Source: Rheinheimera pleomorphica (GTDB lineage Bacteria; Pseudomonadota; Gammaproteobacteria; Enterobacterales; Alteromonadaceae). From it: a stretch of DNA of 64,000 nucleotides. The stretch is taken from contig NZ_SIRR01000007.1 of the NCBI RefSeq assembly GCF_011634895.1, forward strand, positions 248,001-312,000. The letters run 5' to 3'. The translations under genes and the position numbers were made by a program. The notes beneath the pieces are model-generated. The model saw only the letters and a program-made list of their open reading frames with translations, did no database searches and had not been told where the DNA came from. This document shows positions 53,062-62,677 of this stretch, in pieces. Numbering within the stretch: the first letter of the stretch is position 1; the number at the start of each line of letters is the position of its first letter.

Positions 53062-56000
53062 ATGTCTATTACCATTAAAATGCTTAAGTTCGGTTCACTG
53101 CTGCTGGCGGCGCAAATGCTGGCCGCTTGTGGTGCCGGTGATTCCACCGAGCCCGGCGACGTACTGTTAACCTGTAATGTACCGCAAATTCCGGATGCGG
53201 CAGGCGTAGAATGTGTTGACCCGCCCCCCATTTACTGCCCGGCACCGACAGTGCCGGATGCGGCCAACGAAAGCTGTATCATTGGTAAAAACCCTGATGC
53301 GCCCAGGCCTACGGTGATGGCCGGCGCAAATGAAGCGGTGCTGTTTTATAAAAGGCCACAGGATGGTGCTTACGACGGCTACCGTCTGCATACCTGGAAT
53401 AACGAAACCTGCGATGCTTATGCGCCCTCGTCAATAGCACCGTCCTGGGATAACGGCCTGGTACATGATGGGGTTGACCCCAACTACGGCGCCTACTGGA
53501 TTCTAGATTTAAAACCCGGTTATGCCGGTACCGAAGGTGCATGTGGTAACTTTATTGTGCATATAGGTACCGATGACGCCGGTAAAGATCCGGGCCCGGA
53601 CATGCAAATGCCATTGTCGCAGGACGATCCGGAATTTGCCCGCATGAACTGGATTTTCTCCGGTGTAAACGGCGTATTTGAATTCCCGGTTGAGTCTTTG
53701 GGCGTATCTATTCAGGGCGCGGCGGCGCACTGGTTGGATCAAAACACCTTTATCTGGAATGGCAGTGTGGCGCCTTCAAGCATAGTCAGACTGCACTATG
53801 CTGAAGATGCCAGCCTGGATATTGACCGTGACGGTAACTTAAACGGTGCTACGGTTGAGCTGCTGCCAGTGGATTTAACCGAGGCGCAACAAGCTCTGGT
53901 GCCACATTTAGCCGACAAGCCGGCCTTTAGCGCTAACTTTACTGCCGATGAAGCCAAAGCGATGCTGAAAAACCAGCTGGTGCTGGCCGCGACAGATGCC
54001 GATGGCGAACTGCTGGCCGCTACCTATGTGCAGGCCGCTAAGGTGCTGGATGACTTATACACCAAGGGCGATGCCGATGCCGACGAAGCCACATTAGGCA
54101 TTCAGTATCAGGAGGGTGGCATTAGTGCCAGTGTTTGGGCACCAACAGCGCGCAGCGTTAAACTAAAAGTGTATGACGCAGCTAAAAGCTTAGCCGCAAC
54201 CCATGATATGACGCTGGATAGCGCCACCGGCATCTGGCGCTATGACGGCAGCAGTGCGCTGGACCGCCAGTTTTACCGCTACGAAGTGACGGTATACCAT
54301 CCGTTAACCCGTAAGGTAGAAACCATTGAAAGCACCGACCCTTACTCGCTAAGCCTGTCTACCAACGGCAGTTACAGCCAGTTTGTTAACCTGAATGATG
54401 CCGACTTAGCCCCGGAAGGCTGGAGCGAGCGCACTGTGCCCACTGTCGCCAAGCCGGAAGATATTGTGATTTACGAAGGCCATGTGCGGGATTTCTCTAT
54501 TCGTGACCAAAGTGTAACAGCGGCGAATCGTGGCAAATATCTGGCCTTTACCGAAACAGACTCGTTACCGGTTAAGCACCTAAAGTCGCTGGCAGATAAC
54601 GGTCTAACCCATTTTCACCTGCTGCCGCTGAATGATCAGGCCAATATCAATGAAGACGCCAGCAAGCGTATTGCACTGACTGACACTGTGGCCAAGTTGT
54701 GTCAGTTAAAAGCAGATGCACCGGTGTGCGGTAACACCGACGCTAACGCTACCTTGTTATCGGTGCTGGAAAGCTATTCTGCCTTTGGTGAAAAAGCGCA
54801 GGAGCTGGTGCAAGCGATGCGCAGCCTTGATGGCTTTAACTGGGGCTACGACCCGCAGCATTTTATTGCACCCGAAGGCAGCTATGCCTCTAACCCGGAT
54901 GGCGTGGCACGCATTATAGAAGTGCGGGCGATGAACAAAGCGCTGAACGATATAGGCCTGCGTACCGTGCTGGATGTGGTATACAACCACACCAGCGCAT
55001 CCGGGCTGAATACAACCTCAGTGTTTGACAAAATTGTGCCCGGTTACTACCACCGCTATAACGAAACCACCGGCGGCATTGCGCAATCGACCTGCTGTGA
55101 AAACACCGCTACCGAGCATCGGATGTTCGATAAGTTTATGCAGGACTCCTTGCTTATTCTGGCACGGGATTTCGGCTTTAACGACTTCCGTTTTGACATT
55201 ATGGGTCACTCACCCAAAGCCAGCATATTAGCAGCGCGTGAAGTTGTGCGTAGCTTCGATCCTAATGTGTACTTCTATGGCGAAGGCTGGAACTTTGGTG
55301 AAGTAACCAATAACCGCTTATTTGTGCAGGCCAAGCAAATTGATATGGCCGGCACCGAAGTGGGCACCTTTAACGACCGGCCGCGTGACCCTATCCGTGA
55401 GGCGGTGTTGTTCAGCGCTGATGCGTCGGATGACACGCTGCGCAAGCAGGATTTAATCCGCATTGGTCTGGCGGGCACGCTAAAAGACTATGTGCTGGAA
55501 AATTATCAGGGGGTTGCCGGCCCGGCGTCCAGCTTTGGTGGCGCCGGTTACGCTGCAGATCCGGCCGATATTATTAACTATGTGTCGAAGCACGATAATG
55601 AAACGCTGTGGGATAAACTGCAGTATGGCTTAACTGCCAGCATGACACTCGCCGAGCGGGTAAGGGCGCAGAATGTGGCTATTGCTATTCCGCTGATGAG
55701 CCAGGGCATCCCGTTTTTACAAATGGGCGGTGACTTCCTGCGCTCTAAATCGATGGACCGCGACAGCTACGACGCCGGCGACTGGTTTAACTTTGTCGAC
55801 TTTACTATGCAAAGCAATAACTTTGGCGTTGGCCTGCCGCTGGCAGAGAAAAATGCCGCTAGCTGGGAGCTAATTGCTAACATTCTGACCAACCCGAATG
55901 CTAAACCCGAGCCTGAGGATATTCAGTTTGCTAGTAGCGTGTTTAAAGAGTTTTTAAGCATCCGCGCCGGCAGCCCGTTGTTCCGTTTAGCCACAGCGCA

Positions 56001-57024
56001 GGACGTTTTTGACCGCGTTGGCTTTCATAATATCGGTAAAAACCAAACCCCGGGCCTGATTGTGATGAGCATTGATGACGGTACAGGGCTGACAGATCTG
56101 GACCCGCAGCACGATGCGTTAGTGGTAATGATTAACGGCACCGGCCAGGAGCAGTCGCACACCATTCCGACAGCAGCGGGCTTTGATTTACACCCGATCC
56201 AGCAGGCTTCGGTTGATAGCAATGTTACCACCGCCAGCTTTAGTGCCGGTGTCGATGAAGGTAGCTTTACCGTGCCAGCGCAAACAATAGCGGTATTTGT
56301 CAAAGCCCAGGGAGCCACGCAGGGAGCGGGCCTGGCAGCAGATGCCACCAGCGGTGCACCGGATATTCCACCGTACGAAGCCACTACCGTATTTGTACGC
56401 GGTGGTATGAATGGTTGGGGTGAGGTTGATGCCTTTACCTATGACGGAGATGGTATTTACAAGGCCGAACTTGAGATCACAGCAGGCAGCTATGAGTTTA
56501 AAGTTGCCTCATCAGATTGGTCGACAGTAGACAAAGGTGCCGGTGCCGACGGTAATGCGGTTAATCTGGGCGCCGCCAAAGTACTGGCGTCAGGTGGCGG
56601 TAACTTAAATGCTACCTTCCCGGCAACAGCGGTGTATATTTTTACACTGGATGCGACCAATAAAGATACACCAACCCTGACTGTAATTGAAAAGCCGACC
56701 TATGGCGAAACCACGGTGTTTTTACGTGGTGTTATGAATGGCTGGGGTGAAACAGATGCCTTTGATTATATTGGTGGCAATATTTACAGCGTCGATATAG
56801 CGCTGGGTGCCACCGATTATGAATTTAAAGTGGCGTCATCGGATTGGAGCACCGTTGATTTTGGTGCCGGCGCGGACGGCGATACCTTTACGTTAGGCCA
56901 GGCTAAGCAGCTGGCTGAGACGGGGGGGAACCTGAAGCTAACCACGACAGAAGCGGCAACGTACAACTTCTTGCTGGATGCGACCAACAAAGATGCACCG
57001 TCTTTAACCATAAGCAAGCAGTAA
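53062..57024 (+). CDS. pulA: Pullulanase-type GH13 lipoprotein with duplicated C-terminal modules
   Basis: A 1320-residue cell-surface enzyme that cuts alpha-1,6 branches. The lipobox is LAAC (Cys23). A short Cys-containing duplication follows (NVPQIPDAAGVEC / PAPTVPDAANESC), then a pullulanase-associated/CBM41-like domain, a CBM48-like domain (ISASVWAPTARSVKLKVYD) and the GH13 barrel: DVVYNHT, nucleophile Asp712 in FRFDIMGH, acid Glu741 in YGEGWNFGE and Asp845 in SKHDNE. Two homologous modules (about 1107-1212 and 1216-1320, each beginning TTVF-x-RG-x-MNGWGE) end the chain and may bind starch. Length is well above the 1,000-1,100 of Klebsiella PulA. Operon with TonB receptor 3. Confidence 0.93.
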   Translation: MSITIKMLKFGSLLLAAQMLAACGAGDSTEPGDVLLTCNVPQIPDAAGVECVDPPPIYCPAPTVPDAANESCIIGKNPDAPRPTVMAGANEAVLFYKRPQDGAYDGYRLHTWNNETCDAYAPSSIAPSWDNGLVHDGVDPNYGAYWILDLKPGYAGTEGACGNFIVHIGTDDAGKDPGPDMQMPLSQDDPEFARMNWIFSGVNGVFEFPVESLGVSIQGAAAHWLDQNTFIWNGSVAPSSIVRLHYAEDASLDIDRDGNLNGATVELLPVDLTEAQQALVPHLADKPAFSANFTADEAKAMLKNQLVLAATDADGELLAATYVQAAKVLDDLYTKGDADADEATLGIQYQEGGISASVWAPTARSVKLKVYDAAKSLAATHDMTLDSATGIWRYDGSSALDRQFYRYEVTVYHPLTRKVETIESTDPYSLSLSTNGSYSQFVNLNDADLAPEGWSERTVPTVAKPEDIVIYEGHVRDFSIRDQSVTAANRGKYLAFTETDSLPVKHLKSLADNGLTHFHLLPLNDQANINEDASKRIALTDTVAKLCQLKADAPVCGNTDANATLLSVLESYSAFGEKAQELVQAMRSLDGFNWGYDPQHFIAPEGSYASNPDGVARIIEVRAMNKALNDIGLRTVLDVVYNHTSASGLNTTSVFDKIVPGYYHRYNETTGGIAQSTCCENTATEHRMFDKFMQDSLLILARDFGFNDFRFDIMGHSPKASILAAREVVRSFDPNVYFYGEGWNFGEVTNNRLFVQAKQIDMAGTEVGTFNDRPRDPIREAVLFSADASDDTLRKQDLIRIGLAGTLKDYVLENYQGVAGPASSFGGAGYAADPADIINYVSKHDNETLWDKLQYGLTASMTLAERVRAQNVAIAIPLMSQGIPFLQMGGDFLRSKSMDRDSYDAGDWFNFVDFTMQSNNFGVGLPLAEKNAASWELIANILTNPNAKPEPEDIQFASSVFKEFLSIRAGSPLFRLATAQDVFDRVGFHNIGKNQTPGLIVMSIDDGTGLTDLDPQHDALVVMINGTGQEQSHTIPTAAGFDLHPIQQASVDSNVTTASFSAGVDEGSFTVPAQTIAVFVKAQGATQGAGLAADATSGAPDIPPYEATTVFVRGGMNGWGEVDAFTYDGDGIYKAELEITAGSYEFKVASSDWSTVDKGAGADGNAVNLGAAKVLASGGGNLNATFPATAVYIFTLDATNKDTPTLTVIEKPTYGETTVFLRGVMNGWGETDAFDYIGGNIYSVDIALGATDYEFKVASSDWSTVDFGAGADGDTFTLGQAKQLAETGGNLKLTTTEAATYNFLLDATNKDAPSLTISKQ

Positions 57025-57071
57025 ATTTCCACCTTATGCCCGGTGAGAGCCGGGCCTTCCTGGACACCTTT

Positions 57072-57095
57072 AGCCGCATTTATTGCGGCTTTTTT
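57072..57095 (+). terminator. Rho-independent terminator after the pullulanase gene
   Basis: AGCCGCA (57072-57078) pairs with TGCGGCT (57084-57090) and six T residues follow. A second stem GCCCGG/CCGGGC lies just ahead at 57038-57055. Confidence 0.88.
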
Positions 57096-57218
57096 CAGCT
57101 TTAATGACACGGTTTAATAGTACTGCCCGGGCTTTTGCTGTATGCTGCGCGCCCTTCGTTTTGAAGACCACTGCAGCTGCGGCAGTTATGTTTCGCAGCC
57201 TTACCTGCGGGATATCGC

Positions 57219-58490
57219 ATGCAATTTACTGAGTTAAACTTATCACCAGCCTTACTTAAAGCCATTACTGACAAAGGCTATACCACCCCTTCACCTATTC
57301 AGCTGCAGGCGATCCCTGCGGTGCTGGGCGGCCGCGATTTAATGGCGGCGGCACAAACCGGTACCGGCAAAACGGCCGGTTTTACTTTGCCGTTGCTGCA
57401 ATTACTCAGCGACAGCCAGGCCAGTGGCCGTAAGGTGCAGTCTAACCATATTCGGGCGCTTATTTTAACGCCAACCCGCGAGCTGGCGGCGCAGGTGGCT
57501 GAAAGCGTGGCTGTGTATGGCAAGTATTTACCGCTGCGCAGCAGCGTGGTGTTTGGCGGCGTGAAAATTAACCCGCAGATGATGGCGCTGCGCCGCGGCG
57601 TTGATATTCTGGTTGCTACGCCGGGCCGGTTACTGGATTTATATCAGCAAAATGCGGTGAAGTTTGGCCAGTTGGAAGTACTGGTGCTGGACGAAGCCGA
57701 CCGCATGCTGGATATGGGCTTTATTAACGACATTAAAAAAGTGCTGGCGCTATTGCCGAAAAAACGCCAGAACCTGCTGTTCTCCGCCACCTTTTCTGAT
57801 GACATTCGCAAACTGGCCAAGGGCCTGGTTAATGATCCGCTGGAAGTGTCTGTCAGCCCGGCCAACACCACGGCCGAGCGGGTAGAGCAACTGATTTACC
57901 CGGTAGATAAAAACCGCAAAGCGGCGCTGGTGACCAAGTTGATAAAAGACAACAATTGGCAGCAGGTGCTTATTTTCACCAAAACCAAGCATATGGCGAA
58001 TAAGCTGAGCCTGCATCTGGAAGGCGCTGGTATTAAAGCCGCACCGATCCATGGCAATAAAAGCCAGAACGCACGCACTAAAGCGCTGGCTGATTTTAAA
58101 GCCGGAACGATTCGCGCCCTGGTCGCTACCGACATCGCCGCCCGCGGTCTGGATATCGACCAGTTGCCACAGGTGGTTAATTTTGAACTGCCGAATGTGG
58201 CCGAAGACTATGTGCACCGTATTGGCCGTACCGGCCGCGCTGGCGCTGCCGGCCACGCGGTGTCGCTGGTGTGTGCCGATGAAACCAAAGAGCTGGCGGG
58301 TATAGAGCGGCTGATTAAGCAAGAATTGCCGCGCCAGACATTGCCGGGGTTTGAACCGGTTAATCCATTGTCGGTATCGAAACTGAATACTAAACCCTAT
58401 AAACCCAAGAAGCCAAAAGCACCACGTAGCGAACACCGCGACGGGCAACGTTCGCCTGCCGGAAAAGTCACAACAAAAACAAACAGCTAA
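57219..58490 (+). CDS. rhlE: DEAD-box RNA helicase, RhlE type
   Basis: A 423-residue ATP-dependent RNA helicase. All DEAD-box motifs are visible: [14 protein letters not shown] (Q motif), [69 protein letters not shown] and [11 protein letters not shown] basic C-terminal tail ([18 protein letters not shown]) should bind RNA. The overall arrangement is that of RhlE, which helps RNA turnover and ribosome assembly. GGGA stands seven bases before the ATG. Confidence 0.93.
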   Translation: MQFTELNLSPALLKAITDKGYTTPSPIQLQAIPAVLGGRDLMAAAQTGTGKTAGFTLPLLQLLSDSQASGRKVQSNHIRALILTPTRELAAQVAESVAVYGKYLPLRSSVVFGGVKINPQMMALRRGVDILVATPGRLLDLYQQNAVKFGQLEVLVLDEADRMLDMGFINDIKKVLALLPKKRQNLLFSATFSDDIRKLAKGLVNDPLEVSVSPANTTAERVEQLIYPVDKNRKAALVTKLIKDNNWQQVLIFTKTKHMANKLSLHLEGAGIKAAPIHGNKSQNARTKALADFKAGTIRALVATDIAARGLDIDQLPQVVNFELPNVAEDYVHRIGRTGRAGAAGHAVSLVCADETKELAGIERLIKQELPRQTLPGFEPVNPLSVSKLNTKPYKPKKPKAPRSEHRDGQRSPAGKVTTKTNS

Positions 58491-58559
58491 CACCAGGTTT
58501 CATTCAGGTAAAGACAGCAGAATTAGAACTCCTCTGCTAGACTGATTTTTATCGTCTTC

Positions 58560-58581
58560 GCCCGCTGACACAGCGGGCTTT
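58560..58581 (+). terminator. Terminator-like stem after rhlE
   Basis: GCCCGCTG (58560-58567) pairs perfectly with CAGCGGGC (58571-58578) around ACA, followed by TTTATC. Some read-through to the next operon is possible. Confidence 0.6.
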
Positions 58582-58651
58582 ATCACAGTAAAGATAAAAC
58601 CGTGAATAAAACGTTACTGCTATCGGTGTTAATTTATAGGGCTGTAGTCTG

Positions 58652-59059
58652 ATGCGTTGGTTGCTGCTGCTGTGCTTATGCTGGCACCTTACGCTTAGCG
58701 CCACGACAGTGCTGGTGCACCCTGAGGTGCCGCTGGACAGTATCAGCCAGAGCCAACTGCGAAATATTTTTACCCTGCGCCAGACGCAGTGGCCCAACGG
58801 TACTGCCGTGCGGGTTATAGTGCTGCCAGAGCAGTCTGAACTACATCAGCGTTTTAGCCGGCAGCGGCTAAAGTTGTTTCCCTATCAGTTAAATACCATC
58901 TGGGATAAACACAGCTTCTCCGGCACCGGTGTCCGGCCGCAGCAGGCTGAATCTATGGCGGCCATGTTGCAGTTACTGCGCAGCACGCCCGGCGCGATAG
59001 GCTATGCCGAGGCTAATCTGCCTCACCCAGCGTTGAAGGAGCTACGTGTTGAAAACTAA
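58652..59059 (+). CDS. Small periplasmic substrate-binding (PstS-like) protein, first gene of c-di-GMP operon
   Basis: The 135-residue protein has a signal peptide (ends TLSAT) and one half of a type-II periplasmic binding fold, resembling the C-terminal lobe of phosphate-binding PstS (ISQSQLRNIFTLRQTQWPNG, and GAIGYAEANLP at the end). A single lobe cannot close on a ligand alone, so it may act as a sensor partner or adaptor. Its stop overlaps the start of the barrel gene by 14 bases. VpvA of V. cholerae is a comparable first gene, from memory. Confidence 0.8.
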   Translation: MRWLLLLCLCWHLTLSATTVLVHPEVPLDSISQSQLRNIFTLRQTQWPNGTAVRVIVLPEQSELHQRFSRQRLKLFPYQLNTIWDKHSFSGTGVRPQQAESMAAMLQLLRSTPGAIGYAEANLPHPALKELRVEN

Positions 59060-60230
59060 TGCTTGTTCCGCCCTGATATGTTTAGTTAGCAGCTTGCTGG
59101 GCAGTAGCGTGCTGGCGCATGATCTGGCCTGGCAGGGTTTTGTGGCCCAGGGGCTGATCAGCGCGCCTGACAGTGGCTTTGTCAACAACGACGGCGGGCT
59201 GTCGGCCGAACTGACAGAAGTCGGGCTAAATGGCCGCTACAGTTTATCGCCCTCATGGCATCTTGCCGGCCAACTGGTGTATCTGAACGGCGGCAACCGT
59301 TACCCGACCGGCGCCCGGCTGGATTATTTATTTCTCGACTGGGCGTTTTATAACAGCGACGCCTGGCAGGCCAACCTGTATCTGGGGCGGGTGAAAAATC
59401 AGCATTGGCTCTATTCCAGTACCCGTGACGTGCCCTTTACCCGGCCGTCGATAGTGTTGCCACAATCGGTATATTTTGATGGCTTTCGTGATGTTGCCGT
59501 CGGCTCTGACGGCATGGCGCTGCAACTGCGGCATTCGGCCGATCATGGCGACCTGACGTTTAACTGGAGCCTGGGCACAGTGCCGATATCGTCGCGCCAG
59601 AGCCGTTTATTACTGGGGCATAACACCACTGGCAGCACCGATTTAACCCGCGATCATAAAGCCAGTCTGTATTGGCAGCCACAGCTGAGTGCCTTTAGTG
59701 TTGGGCTGGTGTTGCAGGATGCCGCCTTTACCTATACGCCGGCCGCGACAGAGCTTATCAGCGCGGCTGATTTTCAGGTGCAGCGGGTGATGCTGAATAT
59801 GCGTTATCAGGGCGAGCATTGGGAACTGGCGTCCGAGCTGCAACAGGAGCGGCTGCAGACCAATGGCTTTTTTAGCCCGCAGTTTGCCCGGCAGCAGCTG
59901 GGCCAGGGCGGCTACTTGCTGGCGCAGTATCGTGTTTCGCCAGCCTGGCGCTGGTTTAGCTGGCTGGATTATATGGTGCTGGAAAAAGACGACCGCTGGG
60001 GCCGGGCTTTTAGTGCCCAAACCGGTGGCGCAGTGCCAGCCTATTTTGCCTACCAGCATACGCTGGCCAGCGGAGTGAGTGTCGATTTAACCGCAAGGAT
60101 AAGGTTGCAGGCAGAAATACACTGGAACCGTGGCACCGCCCGCCTGACACCGGTGATCCAACCCGATGTGCTGACCAACCGCCGTGAATACTGGCAGTTG
60201 TATGCTATGCAATTGATGTACAGGTTCTGA
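59046..60230 (+). CDS. Outer-membrane beta-barrel, porin-like
   Basis: A 394-residue precursor with a signal peptide (ends SVLAHD) and a barrel-like chain of alternating strands with many aromatic residues, ending MQLMYRF, the terminal Phe signal for barrel insertion. The segment WHLAGQLVYLNGGNRYPTGARLDYLFLDWAF is a typical pair of strands. No specific porin family is recognised. It sits between the binding protein and the GGDEF-EAL gene, three bases from the latter, so it is part of a sensory or transport module for them. Confidence 0.82.
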   Translation: MLKTNACSALICLVSSLLGSSVLAHDLAWQGFVAQGLISAPDSGFVNNDGGLSAELTEVGLNGRYSLSPSWHLAGQLVYLNGGNRYPTGARLDYLFLDWAFYNSDAWQANLYLGRVKNQHWLYSSTRDVPFTRPSIVLPQSVYFDGFRDVAVGSDGMALQLRHSADHGDLTFNWSLGTVPISSRQSRLLLGHNTTGSTDLTRDHKASLYWQPQLSAFSVGLVLQDAAFTYTPAATELISAADFQVQRVMLNMRYQGEHWELASELQQERLQTNGFFSPQFARQQLGQGGYLLAQYRVSPAWRWFSWLDYMVLEKDDRWGRAFSAQTGGAVPAYFAYQHTLASGVSVDLTARIRLQAEIHWNRGTARLTPVIQPDVLTNRREYWQLYAMQLMYRF

Positions 60231-60232
60231 CG

Positions 60233-62677
60233 ATGCCGCGTTACCTGAGTTTGTCCTGGAAAATGCTGTTGCTGCTGCTAAGTATGCTGCTGTTGCTGCT
60301 ATTTGGTTTTACCAGTTTGTCCTTGCTGCATATGAATGAACAGTTTGTGCGGCAGCAGGCGCAGCGTAAGGCACAGGGCCAGCAGTATTTTGCGGTGTAT
60401 AACCGAGCGGTAGAACAACAGCTACTGACCTGGTTGCAAAGTTATGCCGATTTACAGCGGTTAGATCAGGCTGACAGCTTCACAGAATTTGCTTTTGAGT
60501 TAGTGCAGCAGGCAGATCTGCTACACAGCCATTTTGCGGTCAGCCAGCTTAGCATGTTCAGCGCCGATCAACAGCTATTGCTGCAAAGCGGCGGCGCTAT
60601 TGCCCCGGGCGGTATGTCGCTGCTGCAAAGCACACTGGCGCAACAACGGCCACAATCGCAAATTCGTTGTGATGAACAAAGTTGTTATAAGCTGCTGAGT
60701 TTGCCGCTGCTAAATGGCCATGGTGATATAGCAGTATTGCTGCTGAATACGGATATCACTGACGTATTATTCAGCCTGCACCAAACACTGGCCACTGACG
60801 TTGCGGTGTTAAACACTAAGGTCGAGCCGGCGCCCGGCCTGTTGCAGGCATCGGACGCTATGCTGATCCGCGCGGCCTACCAGCAACTGGCGCCAGGCAC
60901 GTCGCTACAGGCATTGCGCCAGCAAGGCAAGGTGGTCACGCTGGGGCAGCAACATTATTACCTGCATTTGCTGGCGCTGAACCAGCAAGCCGAGCAGCAC
61001 TATCTGCTGTTGATGCTGGAAGATGTCAGCGACATTATTGAAGAAAACCGCCGTTATCAGCACAAAGTGTTATGGCTGGCCGCCGGCTGCTTTATTGCCA
61101 TGTTGTTGCTGATTTCTCTGCTTACCCGTCGCATCAGCCGGCGCATTTTGTTGCTGGCACAGGCGCTGCCGTTGCTGGCCCAGCGGCGTTATGCCGAGTT
61201 TCGTCAGCGCAGCGGCCAAAGCACCGAGTTAATTGCCGACGAGTTAAGCCAGTTTAGCAGCGCCGTGCAGCGGCTGAGTGATGATCTGGAAACGCTGGAT
61301 TTGCAGTTAGCAGAGAAAACCGGCAGTCTGGAACGGATGGCGATGTTTGACCAGCTTACCGGCCTGGGTAATCGTAATATGCTGCAATATCAGTTGCAGC
61401 TGGCGCTGGCGATGCTGGCCCAGCAAAGCGGCTCGGTCGCGCTGGTGTTTCTGGATTTGGATAAGTTTAAAAATATTAATAACAGCCGCAGCCATGCCGT
61501 GGGCGATCAATTACTGGTCGAGACCGCATTGCGCTTACGCACTGTGGTGTCAGCTGCTGAAGTGCTATGCCGCTTTGGTGGCGATGAGTTCGCCATAGTG
61601 TTGCCGCATGTGTCACAGCAGCAACAGGCTGAACGGATGGCTGAACGTGTATTAGCGCTGTTTAGCCAGCCATTTGTGCTGGATCAGGGTAGTATCACGC
61701 TAACAGCCAGTATTGGCGTCAGCATTACTGCCGATAGCAGCGTCAGCGCGGAAGAACTGGTACGCCGCGCCGATTTGGCTATGTATCAGGCGAAAAACAA
61801 TGGCCGCAATGCGATCTTCTGGTTTAACGAGCAAATGTCGGCCGATTTAGCCAACCGGCTGCAATTGGAAGCTGAATTGCGCCAGGCGCTGGCGCAGCAG
61901 CAATTTTGCCTCAGCTTTCAGCCACAGGTTAATTTGCTTAGTGGCCGTTTGTCGGGTTTTGAAGCCTTGCTGCGCTGGCAGCACCCGCAGCGCGGTATCG
62001 TCGCACCGGACGATTTTATCAGTGTGCTGGAGCAGACCCAGCTGATTATTGACGTCGGTTACTGGGTGTTCGAGCGTTGTTGCCAGCAGGCTGCCGCCCT
62101 GCAGCAGCAAGGGCTTAGTGACTGCGTTATCGCCGTAAATTTATCGGCAGCGCAGTTTTTACAGCCGGAGTTGCCGCAGCGTTTTGCCGCTTTGTTGCAG
62201 CAGTATGCTGTCAGCGCCGATATGTTTGAACTGGAACTGACTGAAAGCACCCTGGTAAGTCAGGTGAGCCAGACGCTGGAAGTGATGCACCAATTAAAAG
62301 CGCAGGGCTTTACCTTTGCCATTGACGATTTTGGCACCGGTTACTCCTCATTAAACTACCTGAAGCAAATGCCGGTCAGTACCATTAAAATTGATAAGAG
62401 CTTTGTGTTGGGTATGCTGGACAACCACTCGGATTATCAGATAGTGGCATCGACCATTGCCATGGTGCATAAGCTGGGCTTAAAGGTGGTCGCTGAAGGG
62501 GTGGAATCACAACAGCAGCTGCAGCTGCTGTTGCAACACCACTGTGATTTAGTGCAGGGCTATTATTTTTCCCGGCCGCTGCCACAGCAACAGCTAACCG
62601 CTTTTGTAGTGCAGCAGGTGCAGCTACAACACTGGCCGGCGGCGTTGCTTAACGCTCTGCCGGCCAAACACTATTAG
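60233..62677 (+). CDS. Membrane-bound GGDEF-EAL protein (c-di-GMP turnover)
   Basis: An 814-residue inner-membrane protein. Helices at about 9-29 and 278-298 enclose a periplasmic sensor domain of about 245 residues. A linker with coiled-coil character follows, then the GGDEF domain (RFGGDEFAIVL, GGDEF at 449-453) and the EAL domain (EALLRWQHP, EAL at 577-579; DDFGTGYSSLNYL and AEGVES also present). Both active sites look complete, so it might make c-di-GMP, break it down, or do both. The inhibitory RxxD site before GGDEF is missing (SAAE instead). It is the last gene of the operon and converges with the PhoX gene, overlapping four bases. Confidence 0.95.
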   Translation: MPRYLSLSWKMLLLLLSMLLLLLFGFTSLSLLHMNEQFVRQQAQRKAQGQQYFAVYNRAVEQQLLTWLQSYADLQRLDQADSFTEFAFELVQQADLLHSHFAVSQLSMFSADQQLLLQSGGAIAPGGMSLLQSTLAQQRPQSQIRCDEQSCYKLLSLPLLNGHGDIAVLLLNTDITDVLFSLHQTLATDVAVLNTKVEPAPGLLQASDAMLIRAAYQQLAPGTSLQALRQQGKVVTLGQQHYYLHLLALNQQAEQHYLLLMLEDVSDIIEENRRYQHKVLWLAAGCFIAMLLLISLLTRRISRRILLLAQALPLLAQRRYAEFRQRSGQSTELIADELSQFSSAVQRLSDDLETLDLQLAEKTGSLERMAMFDQLTGLGNRNMLQYQLQLALAMLAQQSGSVALVFLDLDKFKNINNSRSHAVGDQLLVETALRLRTVVSAAEVLCRFGGDEFAIVLPHVSQQQQAERMAERVLALFSQPFVLDQGSITLTASIGVSITADSSVSAEELVRRADLAMYQAKNNGRNAIFWFNEQMSADLANRLQLEAELRQALAQQQFCLSFQPQVNLLSGRLSGFEALLRWQHPQRGIVAPDDFISVLEQTQLIIDVGYWVFERCCQQAAALQQQGLSDCVIAVNLSAAQFLQPELPQRFAALLQQYAVSADMFELELTESTLVSQVSQTLEVMHQLKAQGFTFAIDDFGTGYSSLNYLKQMPVSTIKIDKSFVLGMLDNHSDYQIVASTIAMVHKLGLKVVAEGVESQQQLQLLLQHHCDLVQGYYFSRPLPQQQLTAFVVQQVQLQHWPAALLNALPAKHY

